Assembly (NCBI GenBank): GCA_023269585.1
Contig: JAHFTC010000013.1
Span: 1 to 51,107, forward strand
DNA from: Opitutaceae bacterium
GTDB taxonomy: Bacteria; Verrucomicrobiota; Verrucomicrobiia; Opitutales; Opitutaceae
DNA: 51,107 nucleotides
Direction of reading: 5' to 3'
This document shows positions 1 through 8,172 of this stretch, piece after piece (the first letter of the stretch is position 1; every line of letters begins with the position of its first letter). A model generated the notes under the pieces. It saw only the letters and a program-made list of their open reading frames with translations, was not told where the DNA came from and did no database searches. A program made the position numbers and the translations under genes.

Positions 1-156
1 GTGCTCGGCTCCGAGGCGTTCGTCGCCACGCAACTCGCCGCGTATCGGAGACGCCACGGCACCCGCGAACGCACCGCCCCGCGCCCGCTCGCCCCCATCG
101 CCGACTGGGGCGGCCTCATGACCCTGCGCGGCCTGCGCAAAACCCCCTTCGGCTGA
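1..156 (+). CDS. C-terminal fragment of a putative REP-associated (IS200-like, RAYT) transposase
   Basis: An open frame enters from the left edge and stops at TGA 154-156, giving 51 residues. The fragment is Arg-rich and ends with WGGLMTLRGLRK followed by six residues. That LGSEAFV...LMTLRGLRK style of tail is what I recall from the C-termini of REP-associated tyrosine transposases in Verrucomicrobia. The catalytic HUH and Tyr motifs would lie upstream, outside the window, so the assignment rests on the tail alone. The codon at position 1 is GTG but is probably internal. The context fits, because the window is full of short palindromes of the kind such enzymes mobilise. It could instead be an unrelated basic C-terminus. 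Confidence 0.45.
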   Translation: MLGSEAFVATQLAAYRRRHGTRERTAPRPLAPIADWGGLMTLRGLRKTPFG

Positions 157-161
157 GTCGC

Positions 162-280
162 CTCGATGCCGACGAGGGACGAGTGCCGAACCGTCCGCGG
201 CACAATTCCAGTCGCTCGGCCGTGCCGGTTTCTCCTCGGTGATCTGGCTCTTGTCGCTCGTCCCTCGGCGTTCGATTGGC
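162..280. repeat. Dispersed intergenic repeat, copy 1
   Basis: This stretch lies just after the transposase-like tail. It matches 28704-28822 over about 90 bases, with roughly four in five positions identical by eye and one single-base gap. The shared blocks include CGGCACAATTCCAGTCGCT and TCCTCGGTGAT. Looser relatives rich in GACGAGGGACGAG occur near 15200, 45250 and 46850. No reading frame is conserved between the copies, so it is a non-coding dispersed repeat, possibly linked to the adjacent transposase-like gene. Confidence 0.6.
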
Positions 281-359
281 TGCGGCTGAGGCCACGAGCC
301 GATGGAAAGGCCCCGGCGTGGGGGCGGGGCCAAGGAAGCAGCGGGATAAGTGCGCGAGG

Positions 360-1505
360 TCAGCCGACCACGTACTGCCACTGGTTTTCGCGGGCGGCGC
401 GGGCGGCCTTGAGCGCGCCGATCGCGCAGTAGCGCTGGTAGTCCGGACCGGCGAGCCGGACTTTCGGCGCCTCGTAGCCGTCGGCGACGAGGCGGGCCTG
501 CAGCTCCGTATCGATCCCGCGGATCTGGCTGCCGCCGCCGGTGATGATGATGTTCTGCAACAGTTGCACCGTCGAGTGATTGGGCACCCGGGCGATGAGC
601 CGCTTGGCGGACTCGAACACGCGGTCGAGGAGCTGGTTGCAGGCTTGGCCGATCACCTCGCCGAGTTCGAGCGTGCGGGCTTTGCCACCGAGCACGATCT
701 TCACGTCGATCGGCTTGCGGATCGCGCCGCAATAGGCGTGCGCCTCCTTGATCTGGCGCACGGAGAGCGGGTCGAGGTTGCTCTCGGGATAGAGCTGGCT
801 GATCGCACTGTGCAGCAGGGCGTCCACTGCATCGCCGGCGAAGTTGAAACTGGTCTGGTCCTCCGCGATCGGGAAGTACCCGCGCACCAGGCAGAGGTCC
901 GTCGTGCCCGCGCCAATATCGACGATCAGGGAGTTGCTGACCGGGTCGAAATACTGCGTCTGCCCGAGACGGGAATCTTCGCGCACGCCGATGGCGGCCA
1001 GGAACGGCTCAGGGATGAGCAGCACGCGTTCGAAGGCGCCGACCACCGCACGTCGGATCTGTTCCCGGGCCTCGGGATCGGCGTTGGCGGGCACGCCCAC
1101 GACTGCGCGGACCTCGGACTGGTTGGTCGGATCGACGAGATTGCGCAGATGGCGCAGCAGATCGCGGGCGGCGCGGCCGTCGCGGATCACGCCGTTTTGC
1201 AGCGGCGCGACAAGGTCGACATGGAGGGCGCAGCGGAGGGCCTCGTCGCCGAAGAGGACGTCGGCGTTGCCGGGGATGATGCCGTTGACGATGCCGGGTT
1301 TCACGTAGCCGACGGTGCTGGGAAGCACCTTGCCGACGGAGATGTCGGTGGTGTCGGGCGCGCCGGCGATGATGCAGGATTTGTTTGTCCCGAGATCGAG
1401 GCCCGCGAGGATGATCTTCGTGGGGATCTTGCGGGTGGCGGGCGCGTTCTGGGGAATCGAGGCGGCGGGCGCCGGAGGAGGAATCGAGGGAGCAGGAGCA
1501 CTCAT
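360..1505 (-). CDS. MamK-like actin-family ATPase
   Basis: The product is a 381-residue actin-superfamily protein, expected to form ATP-dependent filaments. Three nucleotide-site motifs are visible: phosphate-1 DLGTNKS (about 37-43), phosphate-2 DIGAGTTD (196-203) and the adenosine motif ITGGGSQIRG (about 331-340). A Glu in the EPF motif near 166 sits where the hydrolytic Glu lies in MamK and MreB. The spacing and the GYVKPG, FGDEA, PLQNGV and GVPA stretches resemble MamK, the magnetosome-positioning actin, more than MreB or ParM. The first 30 residues are a Pro/Ala-rich extension. I chose ATG 1505; an in-frame ATG at 1556 would add 17 residues. No obvious ribosome site precedes either start. 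The upstream gene at 1594-2019 is codirectional with an 88-base gap. No magnetosome genes are present here. Confidence 0.85.
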   Translation of the reverse strand: MSAPAPSIPPPAPAASIPQNAPATRKIPTKIILAGLDLGTNKSCIIAGAPDTTDISVGKVLPSTVGYVKPGIVNGIIPGNADVLFGDEALRCALHVDLVAPLQNGVIRDGRAARDLLRHLRNLVDPTNQSEVRAVVGVPANADPEAREQIRRAVVGAFERVLLIPEPFLAAIGVREDSRLGQTQYFDPVSNSLIVDIGAGTTDLCLVRGYFPIAEDQTSFNFAGDAVDALLHSAISQLYPESNLDPLSVRQIKEAHAYCGAIRKPIDVKIVLGGKARTLELGEVIGQACNQLLDRVFESAKRLIARVPNHSTVQLLQNIIITGGGSQIRGIDTELQARLVADGYEAPKVRLAGPDYQRYCAIGALKAARAARENQWQYVVG

Positions 1506-1593
1506 GGTGAGCAGTCGTTGTGTTGGTTTTCTGGTGAGCCACGGGCGCTCCCGCATGGGGGCAGCGGCGCACCGGGCGATGAGTCCGGACAGA

Positions 1594-2019
1594 TCAGGAC
1601 GGGTGGGGACGGGGGCGGCGCTCCTGGGAAAGCATTTCGTCGAGCAGATCGGCGAGGCCCGGGACTCCCGTGGGCGGCGGTGGGAATGCGTGGGCGGACA
1701 CGGGCGACGGGTGGGCGGCGGCCGTCGCGGGGCCGGGCGCGGGCACGGCGGCGGGCGAGGGCTGGTTCAATCCCTCGAGCACGATCTCACCGATCATGAG
1801 CGCGATCGCGAAGGCTGCGTCGTCCTCCATGCGCCAGCGAAGGATCTCACCGGCGGCGTCCGCAACGCCGTGGGAGGCCAGGCGCGCCTGCGCCCCGGCG
1901 AGCTCGGCGGCGAGTTGCTCGTCCGCCTCGAGGTCGCGGCCGGCGCGGCGCAACCGCGCCGCGCGAAAAACGGCGGTGCGCACCTCGCGTCGCAACAGCA
2001 AGAGATCCTCGGCGTTCAT
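1594..2019 (-). CDS. Small helical protein upstream of the MamK-like gene
   Basis: I do not recognise this 141-residue product. Residues 1-75 look helical and charged (RREVRTAVFRAARLRRAG, EADEQLAAELAGAQARL). Residues 88-118 are a Pro/Ala-rich linker, and the last 25 residues hold a short helix (GLADLLDEML) before a basic end. A structured N-terminus, a linker and a terminal helix would suit an adaptor that binds a filament, but that is inference from layout alone. It is codirectional with the MamK-like gene 88 bases downstream and probably cotranscribed with it. A competing frame on the other strand (1670-2185) has a less protein-like composition. Confidence 0.6.
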   Translation of the reverse strand: MNAEDLLLLRREVRTAVFRAARLRRAGRDLEADEQLAAELAGAQARLASHGVADAAGEILRWRMEDDAAFAIALMIGEIVLEGLNQPSPAAVPAPGPATAAAHPSPVSAHAFPPPPTGVPGLADLLDEMLSQERRPRPHPS

Positions 2020-2195
2020 GTCGGGTTGCCGGCTGGGACAGAGCGCGCGGGGGGTTGTTTCCGGAAAGATTCGTCAAGAATTCCCGTTCGGCCGAGACGG
2101 GGCGTGGGCCCGGCGCCGCCATCGGGACCGAAAGGAGCGGTGGCGTGCGTCTTCCGGGCGGGAAGTTCCGCGGTGGCGGGGTTAAGCGACGGATC

Positions 2196-2987
2196 ATGGA
2201 TCTTCTTCTCCCGGTGGGCGGCGTGGGCCGCCTGTGTGTGTTGTTGGTATTGGGGTTCCCGGGAAGCGGGGCCCGGGCCGCGGACGACGACTTCTGGGCG
2301 CCGCCGCCGATCGCGCAGGCGGTGGGGGCGTTCGAGCAGGGTGATCTGGCCGGGGCCGAGTCGCTGGTGTCACCACTGGCCGGAGACGAGGAGGCGACGG
2401 CCGAGGCGTGTGCGCTGTTGGGGCAAATCCGGTTGAAACAGCGCCGGGTGGGGGAGGCGGTGGAGCAGTTCGAGCGGGCGGTAGGGAAGAACCCCGCGAG
2501 TCCGGTGCTGCGCAGCCAACTCGGGGCGGCGTTGCTCGACGCGGCGGGTGAGGCGGTGGGGGAGGCGCGGGCGACTTTGCTCCAGCGAGCCCGGGTGGAG
2601 CTCGAGCGCGCCGCTGGGGTTGATGCGGGCTGTGTCGATGCGCAGATGGGCCTGCTGCGTTTCCATCTCCTTGTGCCCGAGGCGGGGCCGGCGGATGCGG
2701 CGGAGCGCCATGCCGCGCAGGCGGCCGAACTCGATCCGCTTTCGGCGAACTACGATATCGGTGAGTTGGCCGAACAACACGGGCGCCACGATCTCGCCGA
2801 GAAATACTATGGAGCCGCGGCGAAACTGTTTCCCACGATACCGTGGTTGGCGTTCAAACACGGTCTCGCGTTGCTCAAGCTCGGGCGGATGGCGGAGGCG
2901 CGGAATGCGCTGGAGGTGCTGTTGCAGGCCTTCCCGGATTTCGCGCCCGCGCAGCAGATCCTCACGCAGTGGCCGGCCCAGTCGTGA
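2196..2987 (+). CDS. Exported tetratricopeptide-repeat protein
   Basis: This is a 263-residue protein with an N-terminal hydrophobic stretch (LCVLLVLGFPGSGARAA) that looks like a signal peptide cleaved near ARA-A. The rest carries TPR-type helical pairs: residues about 45-110 (LLGQIRLKQRRVGEAVEQFERAV, then NPASPVLRSQLGAAL) and again at the C-terminus (AEKYYGAAAKLFP, then LLKLGRMAEARNALEVL). TPR proteins are scaffolds, so no reaction can be assigned. I took ATG 2196 because it places the signal peptide at the N-terminus; upstream in-frame sequence back to 2055 is Gly/Arg-rich and overlaps the start of the divergent gene. Confidence 0.8.
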   Translation: MDLLLPVGGVGRLCVLLVLGFPGSGARAADDDFWAPPPIAQAVGAFEQGDLAGAESLVSPLAGDEEATAEACALLGQIRLKQRRVGEAVEQFERAVGKNPASPVLRSQLGAALLDAAGEAVGEARATLLQRARVELERAAGVDAGCVDAQMGLLRFHLLVPEAGPADAAERHAAQAAELDPLSANYDIGELAEQHGRHDLAEKYYGAAAKLFPTIPWLAFKHGLALLKLGRMAEARNALEVLLQAFPDFAPAQQILTQWPAQS

Positions 2988-3230
2988 GCAGCCCGGATCT
3001 TGCCGACGACAGAAGGTAACGGGCCAATCTGATGGGGCATGTCTTAACTTTGGACACGCCGGCGGGAGACAGGCGGGCCGGGCCCGATTGATGTCGGTGT
3101 TTTGGCTGATCTCAGGTCGTAGGTTCTTCGGCTAGGTTACCACGCAGTCGCCCCCAAAGGTGGCCGCGGGTGTCGTAGTTATGATGCGCCCCGCGATGAG
3201 CCCGGCTGGGAAACCCGCCCGGATCCGCTT

Positions 3231-3268
3231 CCGCCAAATACTCTCACGACCGTGAGAGTATTTGGCGG
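3231..3268. repeat. Palindrome, family A (TATTTGGCGG arms), copy 1
   Basis: This is a perfect palindrome: two 18-base arms that read CCGCCAAATA inward from the outer ends, flanking a central AC dinucleotide. The centre is CACG-AC-CGTG, which is the reverse complement of the centre shared by the other palindromes here. It pairs with a second, imperfect copy 38 bases downstream, in the manner of REP or BIME elements. Confidence 0.9.
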
Positions 3269-3305
3269 AATATGGTATAAATAGTTGATAACCAACATCG
3301 AATCG

Positions 3306-3343
3306 GCGCCAAATAGGTTCACGGTCGTGAAGTTATTTGGCGG
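3306..3343. repeat. Palindrome, family A, copy 2
   Basis: The arms read GCGCCAAATA and TATTTGGCGG around the centre CACG-GT-CGTG, with two mismatches between arms. The central dinucleotide is GT, so relative to the copy at 3231-3268 it lies in the opposite orientation. The two copies together resemble a head-to-head BIME pair. Confidence 0.85.
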
Positions 3344-3597
3344 AGGGGCTACAAGGGCAGGGCGGGAAGTCTTTGGGTGGGAGGCCGGTGGGTTGTGCGG
3401 CGGGCGGGAAGCGCGCCGACCACCGGCAGAGAGCAGCGGGGGCAAGTTCCTGTCCGCTACCTCCCGGCACGCCGGATTCACACGCTCCAGCGGCTCCTGC
3501 CGCAGTCTGCAGCGGGCGGGGCGGTCAGCGACGGCCCGGTACGGCCTGCGGTGGCGAACCAACCAACGTGCGCCGCCCAGCCGGCTGAAGGATCAGC

Positions 3598-4524
3598 TCA
3601 GGGAGCGGGCGGAGGGACGGCCGGTGTGGCGGGCGTGGAGGGCGCGGTGGGCGCGGCGGGTGCGGCGGGCGTGGAAGGCGCGGCCGGTGCAGTCGGTGTG
3701 GCGGGCGCGGCGGGTGTGGCGGGCGGGCGGATTTCGTTGCGGACGAGGGTGGCGACGACGGTGCCGATCTTCGTCTTGGTATCCAGACGGATGAGCTGAG
3801 GAAGGTCCCCTTGGGAGATCCAGAGCCTCAGGGAGCCGCCTTTTTTGAAGAAGCCGACCGGCTCGCCGACGGGCCGTGGTTCGAGGACGATGGTGTCGAA
3901 GGTGCCCGCGGGGGTTCTGAGGCGAGCGGTATCGACGGCGACCACCTCGACGGTGAAGAAGTCGTCGTCATTGACGCACTGGACGCGGCGTGACTCGCCG
4001 GGCTTGAGCCGCCACTCGCGTGCCTGCAGGAGTGCGACCATGAGATCGTAGGCCGGCTCGGGCGGGAGCGGCACGGTGGCGCTGCGGTGGGGGCGGACGG
4101 CGTCCACGTGGACGGCCTCGCCCCGGTCGTAGTCGAAGGTGGTGGTCTTCTCGGTGAGGCGGCGGCCGTTCTTGCCCTTGGTCTTGAGGGTGAGCGGGCG
4201 GCCGGTGGCGGCGTCGAGGACGGACTCGGAGTCGTTGGCGACGGGGTAAAGGGTATCCACAAGTCCCCGGCTATTGGCGGTGATGTGGATGCGGTAACGC
4301 AGGCCGGCGGGACCCGGTTCGGCGAAGGTCTCGATCGTCGTGGTGCCGGCGGTGCCGAGCAGGCCGTAGGTCATGCGCAGTTCGATGACTTCGCCCGGGC
4401 GGATGAAGGAGACGGGGGCGGTGGTGGCCGCGGCCTCGGACGGGGCGGTCGCAGTGGCCGGCGCGTCGGCGAAGCAGACGGCAAGCGGGATGACCGCGGC
4501 GAGGAAGAGGGCGAAGGGGCGCAT
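3598..4524 (-). CDS. Exported DUF3108-family protein with an Ala/Pro/Thr tail
   Basis: The 308-residue product starts with a signal peptide (about residues 1-20, LFLAAVIPLAVCFADA), followed by an Ala/Thr linker. Residues about 42-265 match the DUF3108 pattern: RPGEVIELRMTYGLLG at the start, GLRYRIHITANSRG and DTLYPV in the middle, and the later GTFDTIVLEPRP and IRLDTKTKIG strands. The family is a periplasmic beta-sandwich of unknown function. The last 40 residues are a degenerate ATPAAP/TPAAPA repeat, encoded by imperfect 9-base repeats at 3600-3730. The start ATG 4524 is the one that gives a signal peptide. The gene stands alone. Confidence 0.8.
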   Translation of the reverse strand: MRPFALFLAAVIPLAVCFADAPATATAPSEAAATTAPVSFIRPGEVIELRMTYGLLGTAGTTTIETFAEPGPAGLRYRIHITANSRGLVDTLYPVANDSESVLDAATGRPLTLKTKGKNGRRLTEKTTTFDYDRGEAVHVDAVRPHRSATVPLPPEPAYDLMVALLQAREWRLKPGESRRVQCVNDDDFFTVEVVAVDTARLRTPAGTFDTIVLEPRPVGEPVGFFKKGGSLRLWISQGDLPQLIRLDTKTKIGTVVATLVRNEIRPPATPAAPATPTAPAAPSTPAAPAAPTAPSTPATPAVPPPAP

Positions 4525-4687
4525 GGCGGGGTGGCTGGGAGCGTTACAGCTCGGACCACGGAAACGGGGTGCTGTGCCGCGGGCCAGCGGTTATTTCGGG
4601 GAGCGGTTGGGCGGAAGTGTCGGGTATTGAGCCTGACCCGCCGGACGGGAGATTCTGGGCGTGAAGTCCGACCCATCTGGGCGGAGC

Positions 4688-5671
4688 TCAGGAGCCCAAA
4701 CCGAACTCGAGCTGGTTTTCCTTGCCGATGGCCCAGGCGTCGAGGCCGCGGGCGCGGAGGGTGGCGGCGAACTCGGCGGCGAAGCCGTGCACGGTGATCA
4801 CACGTTTGGGTTGCACGCGTTCGACGAACTCGAGCAGCTCGGGGTAGTCGGCGTGGTCGGAGAGGGGGAAGGCGGCGTCGCAGCCCATCTGGTACTTCGT
4901 GGAGGAGTCGAGCGCCCAGCCGGTCATCATCGCGGTGCGGCGCGGGGCGAGGCGGCCGAGCCAGGCCTTCGAGCATTGCGGCGGGGCGATGACAACGTGC
5001 CCCGGCGCGACGAGGTGGTCGAATTCGCGGTAGGCGGGGAACGTGAAACCGAGTTTCTCGCAGAGCTGCGTGAGGCGCAGAATCTCGGGGTGGAGCATCA
5101 CGGGCAGTTCGGCGCCGGTGAGGGCGGCGAGAATTTCCTGGGCCTTGCCGAGGGAGTAGCCGAAGAGCACCGGGATGGCGCCGGCGGCGAGGGTTTCGCG
5201 GCAGAAGCGCACCATGTCCGCGATGACTTCCTCGGAGGGTGGGAGCTGGTACTTCGGGAGACCGAAGGTCGTCTCCATGATCAGGACATCGGCCCGCGGG
5301 ACGGCACAGGGCTCGGCGGCGCGGCCGGGGCGGAGCTTGAAGTCGCCGGAGTAGAGGAGCCGGCCGTGCTCGGATTCGGCGAGGAACTGTGCGGAGCCGA
5401 CGATATGGCCGGCGGGCAGGAGCGTGACATGGCAGCCGGGCTCGAGTTCGTGGGTGCGGCCAAACGGCAGCGCGACCAATTCACGGCGGGCGGGTTGCCG
5501 GGCGTGCATGAGGCGCGCGGTGGCGTCGGTGCAGAGGGTGAGCCGGTGCTTCGCCATGTGGTCGAAGTGGGCGTGCGAGACGAACGAGCACGAGGCCGGC
5601 CGGGGGGCGTCGAGCCACCAATTGATCTGGGGCAGGTAGAGCCCCTGGCGCAGTTGCACATCCCACGGCAT
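4688..5671 (-). CDS. Metallo-beta-lactamase-fold nuclease of the RNA 3'-end-processing exonuclease type
   Basis: This 327-residue protein has the zinc-binding motif SHAHFDHM (H-x-H-x-D-H) near residue 33, a GHIVGSAQ motif, YSGDFK (third metal site), METTFG, and near the end SDHADYPEL and ITVHGF. That set belongs to the beta-CASP-like COG1236 exonucleases, which include the ligase-associated DNA exonuclease subgroup. The substrate (RNA or DNA) cannot be read from the sequence, and no DNA ligase is adjacent. The frame extends upstream to 6001, but that part overlaps kdsA on the other strand, so I chose ATG 5671, which begins MPWDVQL. The divergent kdsA starts 145 bases away. Confidence 0.82.
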   Translation of the reverse strand: MPWDVQLRQGLYLPQINWWLDAPRPASCSFVSHAHFDHMAKHRLTLCTDATARLMHARQPARRELVALPFGRTHELEPGCHVTLLPAGHIVGSAQFLAESEHGRLLYSGDFKLRPGRAAEPCAVPRADVLIMETTFGLPKYQLPPSEEVIADMVRFCRETLAAGAIPVLFGYSLGKAQEILAALTGAELPVMLHPEILRLTQLCEKLGFTFPAYREFDHLVAPGHVVIAPPQCSKAWLGRLAPRRTAMMTGWALDSSTKYQMGCDAAFPLSDHADYPELLEFVERVQPKRVITVHGFAAEFAATLRARGLDAWAIGKENQLEFGLGS

Positions 5672-5816
5672 GGCGGCAGCAAGCGGGCGGGGCGGGGCGC
5701 GGTCAAACGGGGAACCGGAAATCGGTCGTCGCCGCCGGCGCCTCCCGCGCGGAAACTCGTCCCGGCCCTTGTCTTCATTCTGGCTTCTGCCTCCTGACTT
5801 CTGTCTCCTTGCTCCG

Positions 5817-6605
5817 ATGCTCTTCGACCCCCAGCGCCTGCTCCTGATCGCCGGTCCGTGCTCGCTCGAAAACGAGAGCGTCTGCCGCGCGGTGGCGACC
5901 GAGCTCGCGGATCTCCGCGCGTGGCAGCCCGAGCTCAACATCGTCTTCAAGGGCTCGTTCGACAAAGCCAACCGCACCTCGCTCAGCGGCGCGCGCGGCA
6001 CGGGCCTCGAGGCCGGACTCGCGCTGCTCGCGATGGTGAAACGCGAATTCGGGTTTCCAGTACTGACGGATGTCCATGAACGCGAGCAGGTGCCGGCCGT
6101 GGCGGCCGTGTGCGACGTCCTTCAGATTCCCGCCTTTCTCTGCCGCCAGACCGACCTGCTCGTCGCCGCGGCGCAGACGGGGCGCGTGGTGAATGTGAAG
6201 AAGGGCCAGTTCCTCTCGCCGCAGGAGATGCCGTTCACGCTCACGAAACTCGCCGGCGCCGCCGAGGTGTGGCAGACCGAGCGCGGTTCGACGTTCGGCT
6301 ACCAGAACCTCGTCGTGGATATGCGGAGCTTTCCGATCCTGAAGGCCAACGGCTTTCCGACGATCCTCGACGCCACGCACAGCGTGCAGCTGCCGGGCGC
6401 GGGCGGCGGGAAGAGCAGCGGGCAGCGCGAGTTCGTCGAGCCGCTCGCGAAGGCGGCGCTCGCCGCGGGTGCCGACGGCCTCTTCCTCGAGACGCATCCG
6501 AATCCTGCCGAGGCGATCTCCGACGGCCCGAACATGGTCCCGCTCGCCGAACTCCCCGCGCTGCTCGACCGTTGCCTCGCTGTGTGGCGTGCGGTGCGCG
6601 GGTAA
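5817..6605 (+). CDS. kdsA: 3-deoxy-D-manno-octulosonate 8-phosphate synthase
   Basis: KdsA condenses phosphoenolpyruvate with arabinose 5-phosphate to give KDO 8-phosphate, the precursor of the KDO that links lipid A to the LPS core. It acts in the cytoplasm. The 262-residue product shows the family blocks IAGPCSLE (11-18), [65 protein letters not shown] and [11 protein letters not shown]. Its length is normal or slightly short for the family. The start is ATG 5817; the TTCTGGCTTCTGCCTCC-like leader just upstream is a low-complexity tract without a clear ribosome site. It supports an LPS-containing outer membrane. Confidence 0.95.
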   Translation: MLFDPQRLLLIAGPCSLENESVCRAVATELADLRAWQPELNIVFKGSFDKANRTSLSGARGTGLEAGLALLAMVKREFGFPVLTDVHEREQVPAVAAVCDVLQIPAFLCRQTDLLVAAAQTGRVVNVKKGQFLSPQEMPFTLTKLAGAAEVWQTERGSTFGYQNLVVDMRSFPILKANGFPTILDATHSVQLPGAGGGKSSGQREFVEPLAKAALAAGADGLFLETHPNPAEAISDGPNMVPLAELPALLDRCLAVWRAVRG

Positions 6606-6647
6606 GGAATGCCGACGGGCTTTTTTTGGGGGGCGGGCGGCTGGCGG

Positions 6648-6672
6648 TCATGTCAACCAATAGTTGACATGA
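6648..6672. terminator. 25-base palindrome between convergent kdsA and deoC
   Basis: Two perfect 10-base arms (TCATGTCAAC and its complement) flank a CAATA loop. It lies 42 bases past the kdsA stop, after a run of seven T, and 143 bases past the deoC stop on the other strand. It could end transcription, but it lacks an adjacent U-run, so an operator or a mobile palindrome is equally possible. Its core resembles the 19-base palindromes at 43665-43683 and 43746-43764. Confidence 0.4.
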
Positions 6673-6814
6673 TGCCGTGGGACCTGCCGCCTCCTTTTTC
6701 CCGGTGGGAGATCCCGCGTGGAGGCAAAGGCGGGAACCGGGGCGCGCGCATGCATCACACCGGACGGCGCGGAAGCCGCACCGCTACGAAATGGTCTCGC
6801 CCGGCGGTGGCGGC

Positions 6815-7606
6815 TCAGTAGCCGGCGGGTGCGCCGGCGGTCGGGGCCGCATCGGCGGCGAGGCCGGGCGGGATCGGGCCGGGCAGGCCGCGCGCGATCG
6901 CCTCGCCGAGGATCGCCTCGGTCGCCGTGGCTCCGATACGGGAGACGCCGAGCACGCGGACGCGCAGGAGGTCGTCGAGCGTGCGCACGCCGCCGGCGGC
7001 CTTGATCTTCACCGCCGGACCGCTGTGGCGGCGCATGAGGCGGAGGTGTTCGTCGGTGGCACCGCGGTAGTTGTAGCTGCCGTCGGGCTGCTTGACGAAG
7101 CCGTAGCCGGTGGAGGTCTTCACGAAGGCGACGTTGAGCTCGGTGCAGATTTCGCACAGGCGCACGATGTGCGAGTCCTGGAGGTAGTCGTTTTCGAAGA
7201 TCACCTTGAGGAGGGCGCCGCGCGCGCCGCAAATGTCGTTCACCGCGCGGAGCTCGGCGGTCACGTAGTCCCAGTCGGCCCCGAGGACCTTGCCGATGTT
7301 GACGACGACATCGATCTCCGTGGCGCCCTCGGCCGCGGCGCGGTCGGCCTCGGTGACCTTGAGGGCGGTGTGGCTGTTGCCGTGCGGGAAGCCGGCCACG
7401 GCGCAGATGCCCACACCGGAATCGCGCAGGGTGAGGACGGACTGCGGCACGCTGCTGGGTTTCACGCAGGCCGTGGCGCAACTGCAGCGGCGCGCGAGGG
7501 CGAGGCCCTCGTCGAGCTGGACGTCGGTGAGCGTGGGGTGCAGGAGCGAGTGGTCGATCATCCGGGCGAGATCGGCCACGCTGGGCAGCGGTTGGGTCAG
7601 GGACAT
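6815..7606 (-). CDS. deoC: Deoxyribose-phosphate aldolase
   Basis: DeoC cleaves 2-deoxyribose 5-phosphate to glyceraldehyde 3-phosphate and acetaldehyde in deoxynucleoside breakdown. The 263-residue TIM-barrel product has the Schiff-base Lys163 in VKTSTGY and the second catalytic Lys202 in KIKAAGGVRT. Other family blocks present are IDHSLLHPT, CVKPSSV, GFPHGNS, ATEIDVVVNIG and KVIFENDYL. The start ATG 7606 fits the family N-terminus. The last 15 residues (AADAAPTAGAPAGY) are an unconserved Ala/Pro tail. No other nucleoside-catabolism gene is nearby. Confidence 0.95.
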   Translation of the reverse strand: MSLTQPLPSVADLARMIDHSLLHPTLTDVQLDEGLALARRCSCATACVKPSSVPQSVLTLRDSGVGICAVAGFPHGNSHTALKVTEADRAAAEGATEIDVVVNIGKVLGADWDYVTAELRAVNDICGARGALLKVIFENDYLQDSHIVRLCEICTELNVAFVKTSTGYGFVKQPDGSYNYRGATDEHLRLMRRHSGPAVKIKAAGGVRTLDDLLRVRVLGVSRIGATATEAILGEAIARGLPGPIPPGLAADAAPTAGAPAGY

Positions 7607-7728
7607 GGGGTGACGGGGGTCGCGAGGACGGCGCGGAGTATTGACGGAAGCGCGGCCAGGGCGACTGGAAACACGCCGTCGCCACGAAGGGCTGGCCAGC
7701 GCGCGGCGGCGGCTTCACGTTGGCCGGC

Positions 7729-8145
7729 ATGGATGTCGCCGCCCGCGAGACTGCGTTGATCGCCGACCTGGCCACCCTGCCGAGCTGGCAGGAACGGCTG
7801 GAGGAGTTGCTGCGGCGCGACCGCCGGCGGGGCGGGCTGGCGCCGGCCGAGCGCGCGGAGGCGGCGCGGGTGCCCGGGTGTCTTTCCCGTGTTTGGATGG
7901 TGGCGACGGAGGACGCGGGCCGCTGCCGTTTCCGCACCGATGCCGAGGCGCCGGCGGTGCGGGCGCTGGTCGGCACGTTGGCCGCGCTCTATGACGACGC
8001 GCCCGCGGTGGAAGTGGCGGCCCACGAGCCCATGTTTTTGGCGGCGCTTGATCTGGAAAAGCATCTCACCGGCACGCGGCGCGAGGCGCTGGGAAAGGCG
8101 CGCGACGCGATGCGGGCGTTTGCCGCGAGCCGGCTGGCGCGGTGA
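7729..8145 (+). CDS. sufE: SufE-family sulfur acceptor
   Basis: SufE takes persulfide sulfur from the cysteine desulfurase SufS and passes it to the Fe-S assembly scaffold. The 138-residue product has the family's active-site motif RVPGCLSRVW with Cys51, followed by the RFRTDAEAPAVRALVGTLAALYDD segment and LEKHLTGTRREAL, as in SufE and CsdE. The length is typical. A TTG at 7720 would add three residues; ATG 7729 is preferred. No sufS, sufBCD or isc gene lies in the window, so it acts with partners elsewhere. It runs divergently from deoC. Confidence 0.88.
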   Translation: MDVAARETALIADLATLPSWQERLEELLRRDRRRGGLAPAERAEAARVPGCLSRVWMVATEDAGRCRFRTDAEAPAVRALVGTLAALYDDAPAVEVAAHEPMFLAALDLEKHLTGTRREALGKARDAMRAFAASRLAR

Positions 8146-8172
8146 ACCGCAGCGGCCGGCGGTGGAGCGGAC

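Larger units (their letters stand above)
2988..3597. other. Gene-free stretch between convergent genes, with two palindromes
   Basis: The 610 bases between the TPR gene and the DUF3108 gene (both 3' ends face inward) hold no convincing coding frame. They contain two palindromes at 3231-3268 and 3306-3343, described separately, and near 3005-3018 the string CGACAGAAGGTAACG, which recurs at 46511-46525. The 127-residue frame at 3179-3562 on the minus strand merely reads through the palindromes. Confidence 0.7.

Noticed and set aside
276-1799. A 507-residue open frame on the plus strand
   Set aside because: It lies opposite the MamK-like gene, whose motifs are clear, and its composition (Asp/Gly/Val/His-rich) is typical of an antisense frame in high-GC DNA.
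3231-3343. A pair of serine-integrase attachment sites
   Set aside because: The length and two-base centre fit loosely, but there are at least ten dispersed copies with differing arms and no integrase gene in the window.
3179-3562. A 127-residue frame on the minus strand
   Set aside because: It runs through two palindromes and has no domain; similar peptides arise wherever these palindromes are translated.
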